This document shows positions 1-9,004 of a stretch of 64,000 nucleotides of DNA, piece by piece. The stretch's first letter is position 1; each line of letters opens with the position of its first letter. The notes beneath the pieces are model-generated. The model made no database searches. It saw only the letters and a program-made list of their open reading frames with translations, and had not been told where the DNA came from. The position numbers and the translations under genes are program-made. This stretch comes from Apostichopus japonicus (taxonomy: Eukaryota > Echinodermata > Holothuroidea > Aspidochirotida > Stichopodidae): positions 2,685,501 to 2,749,500 of the forward strand of contig NC_092570.1 of the NCBI RefSeq assembly GCF_037975245.1, written 5' to 3'.

Positions 1-267
1 ATGAGAAAGCAATTGGTTGCTCAATACACAGTGAAAAAAGCAGAATTCACAGGTGTTTCACTTCAGAGATGCAGGTCTTAGATCCTATGACCTTTCATAT
101 GGTAAGGTTCATTGTTGAGGTTATTGTGCACTATTGCTATAAGGTATGACCTGTAGCTTACCTGTACTCCACACTTCTTGGCCTTGAATATATTACTGTA
201 CCTTTAAAGTTTGTTTTGAGTCTTTGAAAAGTCCTGGCTCTCGGGCCCTACAACAAAAGGTTCTCAT

Positions 268-1175
268 TTATTTAAGACAAAATAAACAATAATACAAACC
301 ATTGTTTTTTTCAAATTGCTGTCTTAGGATTGCTGCTTGTTGCCTTTTTTTTCTTCTTTTCTCCTTCTTCAATAATTTTCTATGTTCAGCTCTGGTCTTA
401 CACCTTGAAAATATAATCCAAACAAATTTTACCCAGTATATCTTACCTTCAAAGAGTCAATACTTTCCAAACATTTGACCACTTCATGAACATATGTGTT
501 TCCTGGTTCAAAACAGGAGAGGAGTAATTTTATGGTGGTGTGCATGAAATCGATAATTAATAGGTTCAGGGTTGAACAATAAAGTAAAAATGCATTTCTG
601 TTTAGTCTGAAAAGTCAATTTCATGATAATCAATTCCAACTTGCAAAACTTGACCAAACTGAATGCTTCCTGGCCCAAGCAGTATGCCTCAACTTCCCCA
701 AACTTTTACTACAGCAAGGCAGTATGAATCATTGAATGTATGTTATTCTGCCTGATAGGCCTACCTATAATAGTTACCCTGTCACCCAGATCAGGCCATT
801 ACAGCACAAATTCAGATATATAAGTTATTACTGTACATACGTTTGTCACTCTATCATTTTTTCCATATTATACCGTGCTTAAGAACTCTAGCCTAGAACA
901 AACAACATGCAGTTATTCTGGTTTTAGGCCTCGTCTTAACTTAGGCTAGACCTGTTTCAGTGATTGTTAATGAAACTTGTAAAGCAAAGCCTACAGGCCT
1001 AGCCAACGTTAAGTTACAGTTAACCTAACCAACCGAGGCCTAAAGTAAACTTAGATTAGAATAGTTAGATCCTAAGTTGTGTCTAACTGTTATACCTAAG
1101 TGTTATGAAATTCAACACTGATATGGAAGCGTACCTGACATTGTGTCCCCCGCTCTGAACATTTTCGACATTCAT
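268..1175 (-). CDS. Candidate small basic protein gene (three exons), divergent from ANKRD39
   Basis: I do not recognise this protein. On the minus strand an ATG at 1175 opens a 41-nt exon (1135-1175) ending at a GTACGC donor. A 160-nt exon (447-606) follows a TTTTCAG acceptor, stays open for 53 codons and ends at GTAAGAT. A third exon (268-396) ends in TAA, with AATAAA overlapping the stop. Phases agree (2, then 0) and the total is 330 nt, giving 109 aa. The C-terminus is strongly basic (around LLKKEKRRKKRQQ). The middle exon could begin instead at a second acceptor near 498, and the last exon could splice further left out of the window. Against it: each exon is short enough to be open by chance, the last acceptor (TAAG) is weak and no family was recognised. 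Confidence 0.3.
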
Positions 1176-2331
1176 CTTCTTGGGTCCTCACCGTCACTCG
1201 GTGTTTGTGCACCAAATCACTGACCTTTCTATGTTTGTTTGTATGTTATGTTCTGCATATATTGCTGATCACCGTAACATGTGTATGCTAAACGACTTTG
1301 ACAAGTCGGCTAGACGTACTGTAAACAAATCTCGACGACGGCCTCAACTGTACCATCAGGCTTCTGTAGCATGTATTAGACCTAAATGGTAACTTTTATT
1401 TGTAACATTCCTTCTGTCGAGTTAAAGGAAGCTGCTTAACCTTAAATATGCCATTCGAACATAAAAAGGGCAAACACTATTGCGTCCTTTGCAGTAAAAT
1501 ATTTTATCGTGCAACTAGGACATTAGTGCAGAATAATATAGACTAAGCGTAGCTTGTAGTCCTACATTATTAGTATGACACTGTACTAACGTTTGTACTA
1601 GGTTTGGTTTCTTTGTTACTTCATCATGTTGTTTTTCGTCCATATTATATAGGTAGGATAAAATAATAAACAGCAAATATATCTCCTAGGATATAAAATT
1701 CTTTAGGAATAGTGTTGATCATGCCATTGTAAAGTTACAACATAAGCTACCACAATTCATAAGCCAGGAATGTACAGACATACTGTAGCCTAAAGTTAAT
1801 GTTGTGTGTATGAAGCTAACATTGTTAGTCCATTGTTTGACGCTGTTTTACATCGATTTCTTGCTGTAGTTGGATTTGGCTCAGTTCTCCCTATTTTTCC
1901 CTTAATCTTCCAATGTTTTGGATGAGAAATTATAAATCCCTTTAATTTTTTGGAAAAACAGGATGGCAGGTCTACAGTGATAATTTAAATTTTACCCTTG
2001 GTACAAATTACGTTTTGATTATTCAACAAACTGTATCGCTTCTACTTTTTTGTCAACTTTTTAAAATGACAGCTTTCCCCCAACCCTTGCATTGTAACTG
2101 CTTACACTATATGCTTTTCATCATAACTAATTAAGCTATAGGGAAAATTTGAAGAGCTGGAAATTTATTTTATTTATTTTATTTATTTGTTTGCCACAAA
2201 AGTACAAAGTGGAGGAAGTCTTCCATAAAGCTTAAAAGCTTAACAATGTGGAAGACTCCCTGAAGAAAGAAAAGAAAAGAAAAGAAGAAATGTCTTGTAT
2301 AGACCTAAATATCTTTCCTTGCATTTACAGA
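1176..2331. promoter_or_regulatory. Intergenic region upstream of ANKRD39, possible shared 5' region
   Basis: No convincing coding exon lies here. If the minus-strand gene ending at 1175 is real, this is a short head-to-head region that would hold both promoters. A splice acceptor (TTTACAG) ends at 2331 just before the ANKRD39 start, so ANKRD39 probably has an untranslated first exon somewhere in this interval. No TATA box was assigned. Confidence 0.3.
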
Positions 2332-2392
2332 GGCCCTTTATGAGCTGGTGGAAATATCATTCATATATCCCAAGCCGACTCACAGGTGACCT

Positions 2393-4078
2393 ATGGACCA
2401 CAAACATAGTTCCTCATGTCACTGCGCTGTTAAGCAGACTTCAGTAAACCAAACACTTAGTGAACTTGACTTTGAACGTGGTATTTGGAGTGCAGCCTTG
2501 AATGGTGAAACCAAAAGAATTGAAAAACTTCTGGCTAAAGGAACAGATCCAAATGCTTTGGACACCTCTGGATATACTGCTCTGGTTAGTGAATAATCCA
2601 CACTAATTCCATTATCTCTTGCATGTAAACAGCTCTTTATTTGGTAATGTATGTATGTATTTTAGATCCTCCTGCAAGCAGGAACTCGCGAAGATCTTAA
2701 AGTCTCTTAGATTCATATTTTAACATCCATGATTATGAATTGTCAATTGTCAACAACTCTGTAACTCAAACTTGGGACCTTATGATTGAAAGCCACCGGC
2801 GTTAACCGCTGAGCTAACACTCCCTGAGCTAACACATAGCATCTTGTGGCTATGATATTCGAATTGTTATATTTCCAAAAACTAAAATGCTAAGGATATC
2901 ATATGCTGCAGGGAAGGGTTTTAGTGTGTTGATTTGGTATTTCAAAGTTTGAGGTCTAATATTTGGTGTATAATTCATTAATGACTGGAAGTAATGTAAT
3001 TTTCTATGCTTAAAATCTCTATACATTCCCAATGATTTTCATTCTATTTTTGGGGGGACTTCCATAATAATTTGAAATGTAAAACTTCATTTTACAAGTA
3101 AATTCTGTTATCTTTGTTAATTAGCGTATTGGTTGCTAATTAGTAATCAAAATTTGAAACATTTACCATTATAGGTTAGAATGATTGTCAAGTTTAATTG
3201 AATTTATTCAGTTTCAGGAGTGTTTTCATCATTAATTCATTTTCAATATTTACTCACGATAATGATTTTTACTTTAAGGTGAATGGTGCTCTGATTTTCT
3301 CACCTTCTTGTCTCCTCCCCCACCCCCCACCCCCCACTCATTCCAGCATTATGCCTGCAGAAACAACAATGAAGATATAGCAACCCTACTACTCAGTCAT
3401 GGGGCAGACATTAACATTACTACCAGATCTGGTGGTGCTAGCCCACTCCATAGAGCAGCTTACATGGGGCATGTCAGACTCACCAAATTCTTACTGAACA
3501 AGGGTGCAAATCCAAGTCTCCAAGATACTGATGGAAAGACAGCCCTGCACAAGGTACAGCCTTTGATTTCTACTTCCTGTAATATATGTTACATTTTCAT
3601 TTTGAACTTTGACATGCTGTTAACTTCCTAGATATAAAACCCATTTTTACTTTAACAGTCAAAATGTGACCCTTTCAAACTACCATTTTTTTTACTTTCC
3701 ATTTATCTGTTGTAACTGTATACTCCTTATCAGTAAGCATATTCTTAACAATGTATTTATTTATTTTTTTTTTGATTTGCTGCCAGCGAATGGAATCATT
3801 TCTTTTCTGAAATGTGTTTCACACACACAGAGAAATATGTTTTAATCAACTTTTCATGTTTTTTTGGTCAGTGTCATATGGAACAAATTTACTAAAACTA
3901 TGATTGTTTCTTATACATTTTACAGGCTTCAGAAAAAGGTTGGACTGAAATTTGCAGACTACTATATGAAGCTGATCCTTCTGTGAGTCATTTGAGAGAC
4001 ACAAGAGGCATGACTGCTGCTGAATTAGTTCCAGCTGATAACCCTGAACTTCAAGAACTCCTATCACATACAAACTGA
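2393..4078 (+). CDS. ANKRD39: ANKRD39, ankyrin repeat domain protein 39 (3 exons)
   Basis: Coding exons are 2393-2584, 3347-3553 and 3926-4078, all joined in phase 0, giving 552 nt and 183 aa, the length I recall for vertebrate ANKRD39. The N-terminal block containing DFERGIWSAALNG is the family signature. Ankyrin repeats follow: one across the exon 1/2 junction (SGYTAL then HYACRNN), one with GASPLHRAAYMGH, and one with DGKTALHKASEKGW. The C-terminal tail has the LVPADNPELQELL segment. Donors are GTTAGT and GTACAG; acceptors TTCCAG and TTTACAG. The ATG at 2393 is chosen because it starts the conserved N-terminus; an ATG at 2340 opens a short overlapping out-of-frame upstream ORF. The cellular role is poorly defined in the family; the repeats imply protein binding. 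The last exon's tail is the source of the tandem array that follows. Confidence 0.94.
2648..2832 (-). mobile_element. tRNA-derived SINE in ANKRD39 intron 1
   Basis: Read on the minus strand, the element starts with a pol III A-box-like TAGCTCAGCGG (plus 2805-2815), then a degenerate B-box-like AAGTTTGAGTT about 40 nt on. A non-tRNA body includes a small inverted repeat (TTCCTGCTTGCAGGA). It ends in a short simple tail of GTAT-type units (plus 2647-2662). This is the plan of a tRNA-derived SINE. A short repeat of GAGCTAACAC sits at its head. The family is not named. Confidence 0.55.
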
Positions 4079-4107
4079 ATCTCTGTAAAGTCATTGATTG
4101 GATAATG

Positions 4108-4965
4108 TTTGATGTAACTGTGATTGCTGTTTGGTTCAGGTTGGGGAGGAATGGCTGCAACAGAACTAGTTCCAGCTGATAACCCCAAACTTCAAGAACT
4201 CCTATCACATACAAACTGAATCTCTGTATAGTCAGTGATTGGATAATGTTTGATGTAACTGTCATTGCTGCTAGGTTGAAGTTGGGTGTGGGGTGAGGGG
4301 GAGGGGGGTGGGGGAGGGGAGGAATGGCTAGAACAGAACTATTTCGAGCTGATAACCCTGAACTATAAGAACTCCTATCACATACAAACTGAATCTCTGT
4401 ATAGTCAGTGATTGGATAATGTTTGATGTAACTGTCATTGCCGCTTGGTTAAGGTTGGGGAGGAATGGCTGCAACAGAACTAGCTTCTGCTGATAACCTT
4501 GAACTTCAAGAATTCATATCACATACAGACTGAATCTCTGTGTAGTCAGTGATCGGATAATGTATGATGTTACTGGGGGGGGGGGGAGGTGTGGGAGTGG
4601 AGGAATGGCTGCAACAGAACTAGCTTCAGTTGATAAGCTCGAACTTCAAGAACTCCTAACACATACAGACTGAATATCTGTGTAGTCAGTGATTGGATAA
4701 TGTATTAATTTACTGTCATTGCTGCTAGGTTCCGGTTGGGGGGGGGGTGGGAGTTGGGAGTGGAGGAATGGCTGCAACAGAACTAGCTTCAGTTGATAAG
4801 CACAAAATTCAAGAACTCCTATCACATACAAACTGAATCTCTGATAATGTATGATGTAACTGTCAATGCTGTTCAGATCAGTTTGGGGGTGGGGTTTGGG
4901 GTGGGTGGGGAGGAGAGGAATGGCTGTCGAAATAGCGCCAGCTGATAACACTTAGATTTGGAGAA
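4108..4965 (+). repeat. Tandem array derived from the ANKRD39 last-exon tail and 3' flank
   Basis: Five diverged copies plus a partial sixth follow the stop codon. Each has a mini-ORF resembling the ANKRD39 C-terminus (MAATELVPADNP type), a TGA, then a flank with GTCAGTGATTGGATAATG and GATGTAACTGTCATTGCTG, and a G-rich spacer. Copies start near 4151, 4325, 4463, 4603, 4766 and 4919; period is roughly 140-170 nt. Four of the first five copies keep the tail reading frame through its stop; the second has an early TAA. Confidence 0.9.
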
Positions 4966-5230
4966 CTTCTCTTTAGAGCTTTGGGTATCAGATGAAAAGG
5001 GAAAGGGCCAAAGCGGAATTTGGTTTTGAAGAACTGCGGCAGTTGTGAACAGAATCGTATACTGTAAATGATGCCATACAGAGATAAAATTTATTTCAAA
5101 ACCTTTGAACTAAACCAAGAAACATTTCGAAAGAAGATTCTACTTTTGGGCTTGTTTCTTTTCCTTGTTTCTTTTTTATTTGTTTTGTTTGCTGTCTTTC
5201 ACCGTTAAAAGTTTCATCACAGTATCAATA
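4966..5230. repeat. Flank of the ANKRD39 array, duplicated at 12000-12274
   Basis: This non-coding block (GGTATCAGATGAAAAGGGAA, GCGGCAGTTGTGAACAGAAT, then AGTTTCATCACAGTATCAAT) recurs with small differences at 12029-12274. It ends at 5230, just before the 3' end of the minus-strand ASB gene. In the second copy the homology runs straight into the transporter first-exon unit. Confidence 0.85.
5090..5095 (-). terminator. Candidate polyadenylation signal for the ASB gene
   Basis: AATAAA on the minus strand, about 180 nt past the ASB stop codon. It lies inside sequence shared with the ANKRD39-tail duplication, so the ASB 3' UTR may use repeat-derived sequence. Confidence 0.35.
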
Positions 5231-5274
5231 CAAAACAGAAAAAGAGAAATTCTAAAAACTGATGTAACGTACAG

Positions 5275-7206
5275 TCAATATGTAGGCATTTTCAATGCAT
5301 TACGCAGTTCTAAATCACAAATCATGTTTTGAATTCGCCAAGGAAGTTTCCTCCAAAATCTCGATTTTGTTAGTATTTGCCTCATACCGATTAATCGTCG
5401 TACTTCGTGAACCGCCAACTGTTGTAGACTTTGCACACCGTCCCTAATGAAGACATCCTGAAAAACAGCGAAGCTTCCTACCCTTATGATGGATGGTGTT
5501 CGATCGTTTTTATCAGTCAACATGCTTTTTGATTTCGGTGTAACAGCAAACAAGGCTTTTAATCCATACAGCCTCTCATTAAACCTAGGATTATGGGGTA
5601 TGGCAAAAAACGCTGACTGGGTCCTTTCTAATGAGAGTGAAACATATTGTAAGTACGCAAAAAGTGGAGTTTCACCTTTGTTATTTCTTATTGTGCTGTC
5701 TGCGCCCTCACGCAATAACAACACAGTAGTACTTTCAGTCGCTCCTTTTACTACGCATGCCTTGTGCAGAGGCGTGTCCCCTTTCTTATCCTGGGTGTTG
5801 ATTGGCGCGTGGCTGTGACGTATTAGATGGTGAAGACACTGAAGCCTTTTCTGGGAAGGCGGATAAGTTGGGAAGGAGACGCATATGTGGGTAACCGATT
5901 CCCCTTTGATATTCGTAATGCTAGCGTCAGCTCCGAACTCGTTGAGAATAATAAGAACTTCTAGGGATGCGAATCTAGCGCTTTCCATGAAGGATGTATT
6001 CCCTGCGCCATCTTGAGTATCTATACAAAATAAGAAAAGTAAACAGATTATTGGTTTGCCTTCTTTTAAGATGAAACGTCGTTTTTTATGTTTTAATTTT
6101 AATTTCATTGTCAATAAAACTGCTAAGGTAAGCGCTCCTCCATGGGCCGGACTTTTGTACACGTACCGCCTATTGAGAAACCCCGGTACTATAAATGAAT
6201 ACATCATAGTTACCGATCGGGATTAACTGATGACGTAGTATCTCGCGAGCTGTAAGAGGATAATTCATCCTAGAAACCAGATGCAGTAAAGTAGCTCTTC
6301 GAGGGAAGCTTCTGCTATTTAATGACCTTTTCTCCTTGTGCTGTCGTAAAGTTCTCACGAGATTACAAAACCATTCGTCGGATAGACGGATGCAGGTCGC
6401 ATCAGTTGGTTGTAATTGTTGAGACGGTATCGCAGCATCGTACCGCGGTATTAAAGTATAGTGTACTACATCAGTCGATCCGGGCTGGTAGAACATGTCC
6501 CATCTATCGAAGCTGTTGGTGTCGATTGCATTCAACATCAGTTGAAATAACCTCCTGAGTACGGGTTTCCATCGCGTGTGATCTCTAGGTGTCTTTGTAT
6601 ATTGCAATTAGAGGGTAAGAAAGAAGAAGAAGGAAAAAAGATCTTAACATATTTTTTATATTTGAAAACATTAAATCATGACTGAATTATAAAGTTTCTT
6701 ATTCAAACATATTTTCGAGTCTTACGAATTGAGATATACTCAATAAAGGTATTGTAAACGCCTATTTTGTCCAATATCCCAATGCTTTGTAGACGTAAAA
6801 GGCTTTGATTTTTTGGGGGGCAATCGTACAGTCCACAGGAGAATTTTGTTTTTACAAGAGTTAATACAAGATTTTATGTTTTCACTTTCAAATCTTTGAC
6901 ATCTATGTCTTATTTTATTTTCCTGGTGCGACTTTTGTTGAAGTAGCCTAAATAAGTTATTATTTGATTAGGTAACTTATCCCTTCTATTATTGCTAAGT
7001 ATGACGTCAAAAGACTGTAACAGATAAAATATGCAACCTGAAGCTTTAAAAGTGATAAAGTAGTTTTCTCTTACCGTTCCAATCAACCGGAATATTTGTA
7101 ATATTTCAACTGATCTCTGCTCCTGCGCACTGGAATCTTCTTCATCAACCGGTTCATTCGACGGCATGGAGGCTCTCCCGTACCTCAATGAATGAATATT
7201 ACCCAT
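5275..7206 (-). CDS. Ankyrin repeat and SOCS-box protein (3 exons)
   Basis: Minus-strand coding exons are 7075-7206, 6214-6592 and 5275-6020: 1257 nt, 418 aa. Donors are GTAAGA and GTAACT; acceptors are AAAG after a clear pyrimidine tract and TATAG. Phases are 0 then 1. The last exon holds ankyrin repeats (DGAGNTSFMESARFASLEVL and KKGDTPLHKACV, then NNKGETPLFAYL). From about residue 368 a SOCS-box-like segment begins with SLQQLAVHEVRRLIG and continues to LPWRIQNMICDLEL. In ASB proteins the ankyrin repeats bind substrate and the SOCS box recruits Elongin B/C and a Cullin to form a ubiquitin ligase; that role is inferred. The first 44 residues are acidic and low-complexity. A GT at 6204 is a weaker alternative second donor that would add three residues. 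The paralogue within the ASB family is not identified. Confidence 0.85.
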
Positions 7207-7775
7207 TATAGTTATTATTTGTGCTGTAAACTACTTTACTTTTTGTCATAGTACATCTTTGGTCGCAATTAAGATGCAAAAGTTTGCAATTTATCCGTTG
7301 CAACCACATGCCATTTACTGATACGACTGACTTTATGCACGGAGGATTTTGAGATACGTTTACGTAGGCCTACATGTATAATCGATTACACGAGTCACAC
7401 ATAACGTCATAATGGAAAATATATGTCCGTAGTCAAAGACGCCACTCTTATGCGCGCAATGCGTTGATGTCTGCGTTATGTTGATCATACGCACTTTATC
7501 GCACTAAACTAATTTTCTTATGTATAACAGATAATTGCAAATAAATTTGGATATCAACTCCGGTGTGATTCTCCACCCATTCTGACCTACCTACGTATTG
7601 CTATATTGTTAGAAACAATACTTCCATGCCTAGTTCCTTTATTTGTATAACGAAAAAACAAAAGTTTTGTTCGCCATCTTAGAAATATAGCAAAGCAGTT
7701 TCACGAAACGAAGAGCCAAGTCCAACGAGTACGTGCGCGTACATGTATTGGCACAAGTTGGCTTTGTTATTAGCC

Positions 7776-7784
7776 TATATAAAG
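7776..7784 (+). promoter_or_regulatory. Possible TATA box
   Basis: TATATAAAG, about 1.5 kb upstream of transporter exon 1a on the same strand. A splice acceptor (ACCACAG) just before exon 1a at 9270 suggests an upstream untranslated exon, so a distant promoter is plausible. No donor linking the two could be fixed; the motif alone is weak in AT-rich DNA. Confidence 0.2.
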
Positions 7785-8071
7785 GTAAACGAATGCGCTG
7801 CACGAAATCTACAGACGCGCGCGTGTACTAGCCTCACGGTTTTATGTATAAGAGATATAGAAGTCATCAATCTAGCGCCCTAGGCGCTGTACAAATCTTT
7901 GGTTCAAAGTAATAAAAGTTCATACAGAATCCTAATATTTTCGACACATTGTAGTTTACTGACACTTGCCACGGAGTCAAACTTGACACACGCTAGAACC
8001 AGGCCCGACGAGAAGGATGACCGGGGTTGGTTATGGGGGGGGGGGGCAGGGGCGTTGGAGCCGGTACGGCA

Positions 8072-8091
8072 GGTCCGGCCAAAGCCGGACC
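8072..8091. repeat. Perfect 8-bp inverted repeat (GC-rich hairpin)
   Basis: GGTCCGGC, loop CAAA, GCCGGACC. The arms match exactly. It lies in the GC-rich patch next to a poly-G run. Confidence 0.85.
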
Positions 8092-8283
8092 AATATTCAC
8101 GGCGCCAAAAAAAAACAGTAGGACTAAGAATGGCAAAAAAAAAATGGCAAAAAATAAAGAACCAAAATGAAACAAGCAAGTAGGCTAAATGTGACTACTC
8201 TGGCATGGCAGGGGTCTTGTTTTCAAGCTCGGGAAGTGCCATTTCCTGCAATCTGGGAGGCATGTTTTCAAAATTTTCTCCAT

Positions 8284-8318
8284 TACGCTACGCGCCAACC
8301 ATGGTAGCGCGTAGCGTA
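8284..8318. repeat. Perfect 12-bp inverted repeat
   Basis: TACGCTACGCGC (8284-8295), an 11-nt spacer containing CCATGG, and GCGCGTAGCGTA (8307-8318). The CpG-rich arms stand out in an AT-rich window and could be the tip of a palindromic dispersed element. Confidence 0.85.
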
Positions 8319-9004
8319 GTTTGACCTACCAAACCTCCTTCCAATTATGATAGATGGCCACACCGTCTGATCTGCCGTACCAATCCCAAATAGCTTCCGA
8401 CGCCCCTGGGGGGGGGGGGACCGGGGTCTAGGATCAATTCAGTAGGTGGAGAGAAACTTCAACATATACTTATGGGTAAAATGAAAACTTAAAAAAGGGG
8501 CCTAGCTGACATCATTGTTCCCGGGGTTACTCGACAACACTTGTTATAGGCCTAGCTAACGTTATAGAACTTGAATAAGGTCTACTGTAAGCTAGATGAT
8601 TGGTTAATTTAATTATGTGTGCAAATGTTGGTGTGTTATCCTTATGTAGGCCAGGTCACACATTATTAAGAAAAACATGACACCACCAATCCCCAAAATA
8701 GACTGAATTTGGTTGGTTTTGTTCAAGATATACCTACATCGCGAGTAACCACCCCCTCGTCCCCTCCTACCCCTCCCTTACATGGCGGGTTTAAAGTATG
8801 ACTAATTTAGGTCGTACAAGAAACAAAGAAGATTCACAAACATTTTTTTCACCAAATTGCATTTTATATTTAAGTAAACAAATTTTCTATTACCCACAGG
8901 TCTGTGAATCTAGGATATATAGTAAACAGGTACACGTCTGCCTAAATATTGTCAGCAGATGTACTCAAATGTAAAGTTTGACCTGCCAGAAATCTGTAGT
9001 ATGT

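Larger units (their letters stand above)
7207..9004. other. Intergenic region with GC-rich patch and inverted repeats
   Basis: No coding exon is supported. Between about 7980 and 8460 base composition shifts to GC-rich with poly-G runs and two perfect inverted repeats (listed separately), suggesting a dispersed repeat. The two ORFs that overlap here on opposite strands are low-complexity artefacts. The region is absent from the second copy of the duplication (see 9005-15450). Confidence 0.5.

Noticed and set aside
3846-4265. 139-codon minus-strand ORF
   Set aside because: Antisense to ANKRD39 exon 3 and its tail repeats; its internal repetition comes from the array.
5486-5818. 110-codon plus-strand ORF
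   Set aside because: Antisense shadow of the ASB ankyrin exon.
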